A stretch of 41,913 nt of DNA from Psychrobacter sp. (GTDB lineage Bacteria > Pseudomonadota > Gammaproteobacteria > Pseudomonadales > Moraxellaceae). The notes under the pieces were generated by a model. That model saw only the letters and a list, made by a program, of their open reading frames with translations. It was not told where the DNA came from and did not search any database. The position numbers and the translations under genes are program-made. Shown here piece after piece: positions 24,028 through 32,006 of this stretch. Numbering within the stretch: position 1 is the first letter of the stretch; each line of letters begins with the position of its first letter. The stretch covers positions 29,648-71,560 of the forward strand of contig JAGLBE010000015.1 in NCBI GenBank assembly GCA_018260445.1, in the 5' to 3' direction.

Positions 24028-25950
24028 ATGCTCGTAAATATTGATAATGGAGGCACGCTCACAGATATCTGTGTTATAGCAAAAGACGAGGTGTATTACA
24101 CCAAAACATTAACCACCCCAATTGATTTATCAGAGTGCTTTTTTGCAGGCATTAGCAAGGCTGCCAAAGTCATTTATGGTGAAGGAAGTTTTACCAAGCT
24201 CTTGCAAAACAGCTCTTTAATTCGTTATTCCTCTACTCAGGGTACCAATGCATTGGTAGAGCGAAAAGGCCCTAAAATTGGGTTAATAACCGATGAGAAG
24301 ACGCTAGTTGAAAAATTACAACAATCCCCAGCCGAAAAAGATATGTTTAACAGTCTGATTGGCAATCGTGTTGCCATTTTGGCGGATGTTTCAGACGAAG
24401 AAGCAATGGACCTTGCCTTAGTATCCGCAATTAACAATCTGACCACTTCAGGTGCAGAACGCCTTGTCATTGCTATTGGCAATCAAGAAAAGGAGAAGCA
24501 GTATAAACACTTCTTTTTACTTCGTTTTCCCCGTCATTTATTAGGCTCGGTTCCCGTGTTATTTTCTTGGGAATTCACCACAGACCCCTCACGCAAGCGC
24601 AGAATTTGGTCTGCCATCATCAACACCTTTTTGCATCCTACCTTAGAGCACTTTTTATACTCCGCTGAAAATAGGTTAAGGGCGCATAAAGTCAAAAACC
24701 CGCTATTAATCTATCGTAACGATGGCGCCTCATCGAGTGTCGCGAAATCAGTGGCCATAAAAACATATTCTTCTGGGCCACGCGGCGGATTAGAGGGAAC
24801 CAGAGCCTTGGCCGAAGCTTATGGTTTCAAGCAGGTGCTAATGATTGATGTTGGTGGTACAACCAGTGATATTGGTGCGGTTAATGATTTAAGTATTATC
24901 GCTGACCGCAGAGGCAAAATTGAGAATATTGAAACCTCTTTTGAGCTAAGTGATGTGCGCTCTTACGGGGTAGGCGGTAGCTCTATTATTCGTGTTGACA
25001 GTGGCAATATTATTGTAGGCCCCGAAAGTGTAGGGGCAGCACCTGGACCTGCCTGCTTTGGTTTTGGCGGTAAAGAGGCAACAATCACCGATGCCAACCT
25101 ACTGCTAGGTATCCTCAACCTTGAAACCTATTTAGACGGTGAGTTTAGGCTTGATGCCGAGCGCGCGCGTCAAGTTATTCAAACCAATATTGCCAAGCCT
25201 TTAGGGGTGAGTTTAGACAATGCCTTATTTCTGATGCAAGAAGCCTTTGCCGCTAAAATGGCAAATTGTCTTGAAACTCATGTCGAGAATAGCAAGGAGA
25301 CGGTTTTGGCAGCGTTTGGGGGTGGTGGTCCGATGAGTGCTTGTCTTGCCGCTCGTAAAGCAGGGATTAAACGAGTCATTGTGCCTAAACTTGCGGCTGT
25401 TTTTTCTGCCTATGGGCTTAGTTTCTCTAATGTGTCACAAGTCTTTGAGACTAATATAACCGATTTAGAGGCCAGTCAGATAGAGGATGTGAAAGCCAAG
25501 TTACTTAAGCAAGCAGAGCGTCACATGTATCAAGAAGGCTATTCGCTTGAGGAGGATTGCCAAATAGCATGGCATATTATTATAGAAAATGCCGATGGTA
25601 GCGAGCATGAACGGTTAACCTTAGCCGATGCTATCGACCATACGGCTACTCAACGCCGGATATTGATATTAGAAGCCAGTTACGAGTTACAACATCCGAC
25701 GCTAACAGCATCGCTACCTGACCCTAGTCATACTGTAGCGGCAACGGCTAGCGGTAGCCGTAATGTATTAATGCAAGAGAATGACAGCCAAGACATTCCT
25801 GTCTATGTTCTTGAAGAACAACCCTCAAGTGCATCCGCACAAGGCCCCGCCATAGTAGAAGGCCCATTCTTTACCGCCTATGTGACGGATGGCTGGGATT
25901 TTGTTGTGACAGATGTTGGCGATTTGATTCTAACTGACACGACTGCTTGA
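24028..25950 (+). CDS. HyuA-like (hydantoinase A / oxoprolinase) subunit, first gene of a ketone carboxylase operon
   Basis: A 640-residue member of the HyuA family, whose ASKHA-type ATPase fold activates substrates by phosphorylation. The N-terminal nucleotide motif is NIDNGGTLTDICV, where the usual DIGGTFTD is altered to DNGGTLTD. Later motifs are STQGTNALVERKGP, IDVGGTTSDIGAV (second phosphate loop), SYGVGGSSII, VGPESVGAAPGPACFG, ITDANLLLG and AAFGGGGPMSA. It is shorter than the second HyuA protein encoded downstream, mainly at the C-terminus. Acetone carboxylase has one HyuA-type subunit, whereas acetophenone carboxylase has two, so this gene makes the operon look more like the latter. 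AAGGAG precedes the ATG. Confidence 0.85.
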   Translation: MLVNIDNGGTLTDICVIAKDEVYYTKTLTTPIDLSECFFAGISKAAKVIYGEGSFTKLLQNSSLIRYSSTQGTNALVERKGPKIGLITDEKTLVEKLQQSPAEKDMFNSLIGNRVAILADVSDEEAMDLALVSAINNLTTSGAERLVIAIGNQEKEKQYKHFFLLRFPRHLLGSVPVLFSWEFTTDPSRKRRIWSAIINTFLHPTLEHFLYSAENRLRAHKVKNPLLIYRNDGASSSVAKSVAIKTYSSGPRGGLEGTRALAEAYGFKQVLMIDVGGTTSDIGAVNDLSIIADRRGKIENIETSFELSDVRSYGVGGSSIIRVDSGNIIVGPESVGAAPGPACFGFGGKEATITDANLLLGILNLETYLDGEFRLDAERARQVIQTNIAKPLGVSLDNALFLMQEAFAAKMANCLETHVENSKETVLAAFGGGGPMSACLAARKAGIKRVIVPKLAAVFSAYGLSFSNVSQVFETNITDLEASQIEDVKAKLLKQAERHMYQEGYSLEEDCQIAWHIIIENADGSEHERLTLADAIDHTATQRRILILEASYELQHPTLTASLPDPSHTVAATASGSRNVLMQENDSQDIPVYVLEEQPSSASAQGPAIVEGPFFTAYVTDGWDFVVTDVGDLILTDTTA

Positions 25951-26051
25951 CCGCTAATACGCTATAGACTTCTCCTCTATAAGCTGGCTAAAAGCGGCTC
26001 ACTAGACAGAGGCAATGGACTAAGAATAATTTTAATACAAGGACGTTTAAA

Positions 26052-26513
26052 ATGAGAGTTCCAATGACAGAATACTTACTGATTGACCTAGACAGTGAAC
26101 GTTGGGTATGTCGAGTATGTGCATACGATTTTGGTGATGCGAGAGGCACCTATAAAAAAGGCACCTTGGTGTATGACCGCAATCCAGAAGAGATTCATCC
26201 ACCCGTTATAGACCCAAAAAAGTATGAGTATACGTTTTCGCCTGATCCAAAATACTGCCGTATTTATGAGTATTACTGCCCCAATTGTGGCACCCAAATT
26301 GAGACTGAGTACGTGCCGCCCGGTCACCCACCGACTATAGATATGATTTGGGATATTGATGATTTACGTCGACGCTGGGAGGCAATTGGTGAGGATCCTG
26401 AAGAAGTCGTTAACTATGGACCAGGGGAGAACGCCCAAGTAGATTTGCGTGAAGAATGTCGTCACCATGGTCATGGTCATCATCGGGCACCGCAGCCGCT
26501 ACAGGGCAAATAA
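26052..26513 (+). CDS. Acetone carboxylase gamma-subunit family protein
   Basis: The small subunit of ATP-dependent acetone/acetophenone carboxylases (about 150-170 residues in the family; 153 here). It has two Cys pairs, CRVC (Cys20, Cys23) and CPNC (Cys76, Cys79), matching the four-cysteine zinc site of the gamma subunit. Around them are conserved DFGDARGTYKKG, CRIYEYYCPNCG and PPGHPPTIDMIWD. The C-terminus is His-rich (CRHHGHGHHR), which is unusual and could bind metal. AAGGA lies upstream. It sits between the two HyuA-like genes, about 100 bp after the first and 16 bp before the second. Confidence 0.92.
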   Translation: MRVPMTEYLLIDLDSERWVCRVCAYDFGDARGTYKKGTLVYDRNPEEIHPPVIDPKKYEYTFSPDPKYCRIYEYYCPNCGTQIETEYVPPGHPPTIDMIWDIDDLRRRWEAIGEDPEEVVNYGPGENAQVDLREECRHHGHGHHRAPQPLQGK

Positions 26514-26529
26514 TAACAGGGAGTACATC

Positions 26530-28683
26530 ATGAAAAGAATATCTGTGGATATCGGTGGTACCTTTACTGACTGCTTTTTCGTATGGAACGATTTATACAT
26601 TGAGTCAAAGTCACTGACCACCCATCACAATCTAGCGTTAGGCTTTAATGCCGCACTGGTGAATGCCTGTGAGCGTGCAGGGCTTACCCGTGAGCAAGTA
26701 TTAAAAGAAGTGGATTCAGTACGTTATGCCACAACACTCGGCACCAATGCGCTGATTGAGGGTAAAGGGCCACGGGTAGCCGCTATTGTAACCCATGGCT
26801 TTGAAGACACCATTCATATCTCACGCTCTAAAGGCTATGGAGAGGGATTAGACCCTATTAAACAAGGTGACATGGCGGATGCGCAGCGCCCTAAACCCAT
26901 TGTACCGCGTAATATGGTGCGCTCAATTCGAGAGCGTATTGATACAGTTGGTGAAGTGCTGGTTGATTTAGAAAAAGAAGATGTGCGTGAGCAAGTACGT
27001 GATTTAATTAGCAATGGCGCTGAAGCTATCGTAGTCGCTTTAGTTAATGCGACTGAAAACCCAGACCATGAGCAGCTGGTGCTAGAGACTATTTTAGAGG
27101 AATATCCTGCGCATGAGTTAGGGTCTATTCCGGTTATTCTAAGCAGTCAAGTCTCTGGTCGTAAGGGCGAATATGTGCGTGCTAAAACGGCGATTATTGA
27201 TGCCTTTTTGCATTCTATTATGTTTAATGCCCTGAATCAGTTGAGCAGTAACTTACGGGAGTCAGGTTATGACAAACCGATGCTGGTGGTGCATAACTCT
27301 GGGGGCATGGCGCAATCTAACTCTACCGATGCGTTGCAAACCATCCACTCAGGTCCTATTGCCGGTGTTAGCGGTGCCCAGCATTTATCCGAGAGTACCG
27401 GTATTGGTGATGTGATTACCATGGATATGGGCGGTACCTCTTTTGATATTGGTTTAGTACCTGAAGGTGGGGTCAAGCATTACGACTTTAATCCTATTAT
27501 TGGTCGCTGGCAAATTTGTTTGCCGATGATTCACTTGAATACATTAGGCGCAGGGGGCGGCTCTATTGCAACGTTTGACCGTATTCATAAAGCGGTTAAA
27601 GTAGGCCCAGAGTCTGCAGGCTCCGATCCCGGCCCCGCTTGTTATGACCGTGGGGGTTTAAATCCCACCGTAACCGATGCCGATTTATTACTGGGTTATC
27701 TGGATCCGGATAATTATGCTAATGGGTTTATTAAGCTTAATCCCAAACGCTCCCGTTTTGTCATCGAAGACCAGCTCTGTGACGCGCTTGACTTAGGGGT
27801 GATTGAAGTCGCTAAAATTATCAAGCGTAGTGTTGATGAGCAAATGGCCATTGGTATTGAGATGGAACTCAGAAGTAACGGGGGGGTGATCGAAGATTTT
27901 ACCATGGTCGCTTATGGTGGTAATGGCCCCCTACATGCCTGCGGTATTGCAGAACAAGCAGGTATTTCTAAGATTCTATTCCCACCCTTTGCTTCTGTTT
28001 TTTCGGCATTAGGCGCAGGTAATATGAAGCCCTTACACATCCATGAGCGTAGCGCTTATGTGGTGCTATACGAGCCCATTTCACGTACCTTGTTCGATGA
28101 GTATGACCGCTTTAATGGTTATGTGGTCGAGCTAGAGAAAAAAGGTCGTGAGGATTTGGTGCGTCAAGGCTACGATGTGAACAAAGTACAGCATCGATTA
28201 GAGATGGACATGCGTTATGGCAATCAACGAGTGACGACGTCGGTTGCTCTAGAGATGAACCGTATTGATAACGTCGGCGATGTCTTGAAAATTATCCGCA
28301 ACTTCTCTGAGATTTATGCCGATCGCTATGGTAAGGGTATCGAGGCGCCAGAAGCGGGTGTGCGAGTACAAACCATTCGAGTAGCTTCATTTATTGAAGG
28401 TGAGGTGGTTAACTTTGATAATTTAAGCACGGATATCGTACGAACCGAGCCTGAGCCTATCTCGCAGCGTGCGGTACATTTTGTGAATGAAGATAAAGCG
28501 GTTGACACTCGAATTTACGACGTTACTGCTTTAAACGAAAAGTATGTGGTATATGGCCCAGCAATTATCACCACGGAAAGTACCACTTATCTTGTAGAAC
28601 ATGGCTGGCGAGTAGAGCCAACCCCACAAGGTGCTGTTTGGTTACTCAAGGACAATGCTACCCAAGGTAGCTCTAAAACATAA
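26530..28683 (+). CDS. Ketone (acetone/acetophenone) carboxylase HyuA-type beta subunit
   Basis: A 717-residue HyuA-family protein; in acetone carboxylase this subunit carries ATP-dependent phosphorylation of the ketone enolate and bicarbonate. Motifs: DIGGTFTDCFFVWND at the N-terminus, TTLGTNALIEGKGPRVAAI, HNSGGMAQ, MDMGGTSFDIGLV, GAGGGSIATFDRI, GPESAGSDPGPACYDRGG, TDADLLLGYLDP and VAYGGNGPLHACGIAEQAG. I chose the ATG at 26530 because it follows a CAGGGAG site and gives the DIGGT start. The longer frame from 26449 overlaps the gamma gene and adds unrelated residues. The length equals that of acetone carboxylase beta subunits. Confidence 0.92.
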   Translation: MKRISVDIGGTFTDCFFVWNDLYIESKSLTTHHNLALGFNAALVNACERAGLTREQVLKEVDSVRYATTLGTNALIEGKGPRVAAIVTHGFEDTIHISRSKGYGEGLDPIKQGDMADAQRPKPIVPRNMVRSIRERIDTVGEVLVDLEKEDVREQVRDLISNGAEAIVVALVNATENPDHEQLVLETILEEYPAHELGSIPVILSSQVSGRKGEYVRAKTAIIDAFLHSIMFNALNQLSSNLRESGYDKPMLVVHNSGGMAQSNSTDALQTIHSGPIAGVSGAQHLSESTGIGDVITMDMGGTSFDIGLVPEGGVKHYDFNPIIGRWQICLPMIHLNTLGAGGGSIATFDRIHKAVKVGPESAGSDPGPACYDRGGLNPTVTDADLLLGYLDPDNYANGFIKLNPKRSRFVIEDQLCDALDLGVIEVAKIIKRSVDEQMAIGIEMELRSNGGVIEDFTMVAYGGNGPLHACGIAEQAGISKILFPPFASVFSALGAGNMKPLHIHERSAYVVLYEPISRTLFDEYDRFNGYVVELEKKGREDLVRQGYDVNKVQHRLEMDMRYGNQRVTTSVALEMNRIDNVGDVLKIIRNFSEIYADRYGKGIEAPEAGVRVQTIRVASFIEGEVVNFDNLSTDIVRTEPEPISQRAVHFVNEDKAVDTRIYDVTALNEKYVVYGPAIITTESTTYLVEHGWRVEPTPQGAVWLLKDNATQGSSKT

Positions 28684-28695
28684 AAGGATAAGATA

Positions 28696-31002
28696 ATGAC
28701 TACTGATGTGAATAATCCAAAACGTGAATTAAGCGCTGAAGAGAAAGCTTGGGTCGAAGACTTTATGAATGAGACGACATTATTTTTGGGGCCTGACCCC
28801 GAGATTATGCGCCATCATTCTATCGCTAAGCGTACCGAATTAGAGGAGCAAGTGATTGCCAAAGGGGGTGACCCGCTACTCTATGATAGAATCCGGCGTA
28901 GGCTGGTCGGCTCGCTCGATGAAGCTTTTGAGATGTGCGAGAGTATGGGGGCAGCGCCAGGCGCTAAATGGGCCGATTTGTCGGTTGCCGTTTACACAGC
29001 CCAAGGCGATGTGTGTTATATGTCAAACCGTGGGGTGATTGCTTTTTCAGCAGTACTGCATCATCCCATCCGGTATATTATGAAATATTGGAAGGATGAA
29101 CCCACCGTCGGTATTAACCCTGGTGATGGCTTTTTTCATAACGATGCTCGTTTTGGTTGTGTGCACAATACTGATCAATCGTTACTAACCCCTGTTATGC
29201 GTGATGGCGAAGTCGTGGCTTGGGTAGGTGCGACGATTCATGAAGGCGAAAACGGAGCGTGTGAACCGGGTGGCATGCCCTCTGGTTCAGAAACACCCTT
29301 TGATGACGGCTTGCGTGGCTCACCAATGAAAATTGTCGAACGCGGTAAGTTGCGTCGTGATTTGCTCACGTTTTTACAGCATTCTACTCGCGATCCAAAA
29401 TTAATGCTTGCAGATATCAAAGTGAAAATGGGGGCAGTGCGCCGGGTTATGGAAGTGGTGGATCGTGCGATTGATGAACACGGTCTAGATGCTTTCATTG
29501 GTGCCATTCGTATGACAGTTGAGGATGTCGAGGAAGAGGTGCGTCGGCGTATCGAATCTATGCCAGATGGGACAGTAACGGTCAATCAATTTGTAGACTC
29601 TACCTTAAAAGAAAACATCTTGATTAAGTTTGCCTGCAAAATCACGATTAAAGGCGACAAGATGGTTTGTGATTTAACAGGGACAGGGCCTGAAATTATT
29701 AACCGTGCCATCAACTCACCACTGGCATCAACGAAAGCATTTTTTGCCCAAGCCGTGTTGTCTTATTGGTGGCCTGACCTACCACGCTCTACAGGTGCAT
29801 TATCGCCTATTGAGTTTATTAGTGACGAAGGTACTTGGGCAGATTGTAGCTACGATGCGCCCACAGGACAAAACTTGCAAGCATCATTTCGTGGTTTTAC
29901 AGCGTTGCAAGCCGCTTACGCTAAATTGCAGTTTTCAATGCCCGTCAAATATGCCAATGTTATTGCCCCTTGGTTTAACCAAATCAATGACTTTCTTTGG
30001 GGCGGTGAGACGCAACATGGCGAGCAAGTGGGTAACCTTTGTGCTGACTTAAATGGTATGGGCGGCGGTGCAAAAGCCTTTAGAGACGGTGAAGATGCGG
30101 TTGCCCCGTTATTTTGTGCCATGGCGGATACAGGTGAACAAGAAATTATGGAAGAAGAAGTGCCTTTCTTGCAACTGGTATCAAAGCGTCTGGTTCGTGA
30201 TAACCAAGGGTTTGGTAAATACCGTGGCGGTATGGGTTATGAGATGATTGTTGCCGCACGTAACACCCCTGAATGGGGCTTTATGACCGTGACCTCGGGC
30301 GCCAAGTTTTCCAGTGTCGGGGGTATGTTTGGTGGCTATGGTTGCCCAACTTATCCGCTGACTATGGTCAAAGGTATTAACATTTATGATATTATCAAAG
30401 CAGATCCTAAACAGTTTGATTTATCTATCGAACGCATCATGAATGAGCGTCCTTTCAAAGACGGTAAATATATCAGCTACCATATGGGACTACAGTTTGA
30501 CCGCTGTGAAGAGGGCGAATTGTATATGATTTCGCAAGGGTCAGGCGGTGGTTATGGCGACTGTTTGGAGCGTGACCCCGAGCTCGTCATGGATGATTTA
30601 CAATTAAATAGAATCTCTGCCCATACGGCAACCGCAATATACAAAGTGGTTTGGAATGAAGAGACCTTTGTGGTAGACGAAGAAGCAACCGATGCCCTAC
30701 GGGACGCAGAGAGACAAGCACGTCTCAAGCGTGGCGTGCCCTATGCTGAGTTTATGAAAACTCACGTAACAGAAGCGCCTCCAGAGGATTTATTCTATTA
30801 TGGCTCGTGGGGACAAGATAATGATGAAGAGCTCTTCGCAACCGTCTGGGAGACTAACATACCTAAACGGGTTCAAGGTAAACTGCAAGAGCTGCCATTG
30901 ATTACTATCCCCAACCGTCATGTTCTCAAAATTGAAAAACTCGAAGCTCGGGTGCAAAAATTAGAGACTGACCTGGGGATTGAGGTTGAGCATCTTACCT
31001 AG
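28696..31002 (+). CDS. Ketone (acetone/acetophenone) carboxylase HyuB-type alpha subunit
   Basis: A 768-residue HyuB-family protein, the size of the alpha subunit that carries the metal centre in acetone carboxylase. The N-terminal part has SVAVYTAQGDVCYMSNRGVIAFSAVLHHPI and GDGFFHNDARFG. His157, Asp160 (in HNTD) and His182 (in TIHEG) reproduce the His-x2-Asp-x21-His spacing of the manganese ligands I recall for acetone carboxylase (His150, Asp153, His175). Downstream are GGMPSGSE, LTGTGPEI, AINSPLASTKAFF and GGGYGDCLERDPELV, all typical HyuB motifs. It starts 12 bp after the beta gene with an AAGGA site, so the two are translationally close. Confidence 0.93.
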   Translation: MTTDVNNPKRELSAEEKAWVEDFMNETTLFLGPDPEIMRHHSIAKRTELEEQVIAKGGDPLLYDRIRRRLVGSLDEAFEMCESMGAAPGAKWADLSVAVYTAQGDVCYMSNRGVIAFSAVLHHPIRYIMKYWKDEPTVGINPGDGFFHNDARFGCVHNTDQSLLTPVMRDGEVVAWVGATIHEGENGACEPGGMPSGSETPFDDGLRGSPMKIVERGKLRRDLLTFLQHSTRDPKLMLADIKVKMGAVRRVMEVVDRAIDEHGLDAFIGAIRMTVEDVEEEVRRRIESMPDGTVTVNQFVDSTLKENILIKFACKITIKGDKMVCDLTGTGPEIINRAINSPLASTKAFFAQAVLSYWWPDLPRSTGALSPIEFISDEGTWADCSYDAPTGQNLQASFRGFTALQAAYAKLQFSMPVKYANVIAPWFNQINDFLWGGETQHGEQVGNLCADLNGMGGGAKAFRDGEDAVAPLFCAMADTGEQEIMEEEVPFLQLVSKRLVRDNQGFGKYRGGMGYEMIVAARNTPEWGFMTVTSGAKFSSVGGMFGGYGCPTYPLTMVKGINIYDIIKADPKQFDLSIERIMNERPFKDGKYISYHMGLQFDRCEEGELYMISQGSGGGYGDCLERDPELVMDDLQLNRISAHTATAIYKVVWNEETFVVDEEATDALRDAERQARLKRGVPYAEFMKTHVTEAPPEDLFYYGSWGQDNDEELFATVWETNIPKRVQGKLQELPLITIPNRHVLKIEKLEARVQKLETDLGIEVEHLT

Positions 31003-31136
31003 ACGTCACAAGGTAATTTGGCGAACAAAGTGTTTTAAGGTTGGGGTTTGGCTTACTTGGGTCAAATCCCAATCTTGTTTTTACCAATGCGGCTACTATT
31101 ATTCCACTAACGCAAACATAGGATAAGGATATCATT

Positions 31137-31928
31137 ATGTCGGATAAATTAAGAGTATTACTGACAGAGCAGGGTGCAGAGAATCAAACCTGCTCCCTAA
31201 TTATTAATGCTGAGGACTATGCACAACACGTCCTATTACAGGATAAAGCCATTCCTTGGTATGATGCCACGGCCTATGCCAATCATTTAAAGCAAACGGT
31301 AGCCCTCTTAAAACCACAAGTAGCTGTGATATCACTCGATAAGATGATTGAACATGAATTATCGAATAATCAGCAGCTTACCACGGCAATGGGGGAAAAA
31401 AGTCGTGCTGGATATGCCCTTAAAATCCTAATGGCAGATGAGCGCCTCAAAGCGGCAGCAAGTGCTCTTGTGGTGTCAAGCGTCTTAACCCAAAGCATCC
31501 CCATAATGATACAACTTCCCTCACCGCTGCAACTGTTGTATTTAACGGCAAGGGCGGCTAAATCAGATACAGATGATGAGTTTGATGCGGATGATGCTGA
31601 AAACGCGGCTATTTATATTGCTGACTGGTTACGAGCTTTTAAAGAAGCAGGTATTGCAGGGCTAATTTTTGACGAACGTAAAGGCGATATTAGTCTAGAG
31701 GCGTATCAGCCGATAACCAATACAGCGGTGCATTATCAGTGGGTTATCGGGGTAAGGCGTGATCAAGAGGTGGTCTTCACTGACCCACAAATAGCCATCC
31801 CCGTTTTACCCGCTACCTTTTGGACATCGGGCGACTCAAACTTGCAGATGGCGGGGGTGATATTTACTGAAATTGCCCACGATGCCATACCTGAACAGGT
31901 GTTAGACTACCGTGAGAGAATAAATTGA
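31137..31928 (+). CDS. Fifth gene of the carboxylase operon, function unknown
   Basis: A 263-residue soluble protein with no signal peptide or membrane helix. I do not recognise the family. The segment PSPLQLLYLTARAAK and the later AAIYIADWLRAFKEAGIAGLIFDE look like part of a TIM-barrel of the uroporphyrinogen-decarboxylase/methionine-synthase type, but this is weak. It begins with a good AAGGA site 134 bp after the alpha gene and shares the operon's strand. By position and size it corresponds to the extra small subunit (ApcE, about 34 kDa) reported for acetophenone carboxylase. Sequence kinship with ApcE is untested. Confidence 0.6.
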   Translation: MSDKLRVLLTEQGAENQTCSLIINAEDYAQHVLLQDKAIPWYDATAYANHLKQTVALLKPQVAVISLDKMIEHELSNNQQLTTAMGEKSRAGYALKILMADERLKAAASALVVSSVLTQSIPIMIQLPSPLQLLYLTARAAKSDTDDEFDADDAENAAIYIADWLRAFKEAGIAGLIFDERKGDISLEAYQPITNTAVHYQWVIGVRRDQEVVFTDPQIAIPVLPATFWTSGDSNLQMAGVIFTEIAHDAIPEQVLDYRERIN

Positions 31929-32006
31929 GGCTATTCATCTAAGCGTTCAATTTAGAGTAAAAAAGTGACTAATAAAAGGGCATATGAATGAATAAATGCA
32001 AAAAGT

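Noticed and set aside
26449-26529. Longer N-terminus for the HyuA-type beta subunit
   Set aside because: It overlaps the gamma gene and its residues are out-of-frame translation of that gene's His-rich tail; the ATG at 26530 gives the canonical start.
24028-31002. Hydantoin or 5-oxoproline hydrolysis as the operon's role
   Set aside because: HyuA/HyuB folds are shared, but the zinc-type gamma subunit and the metal-ligand spacing are specific to ketone carboxylases.
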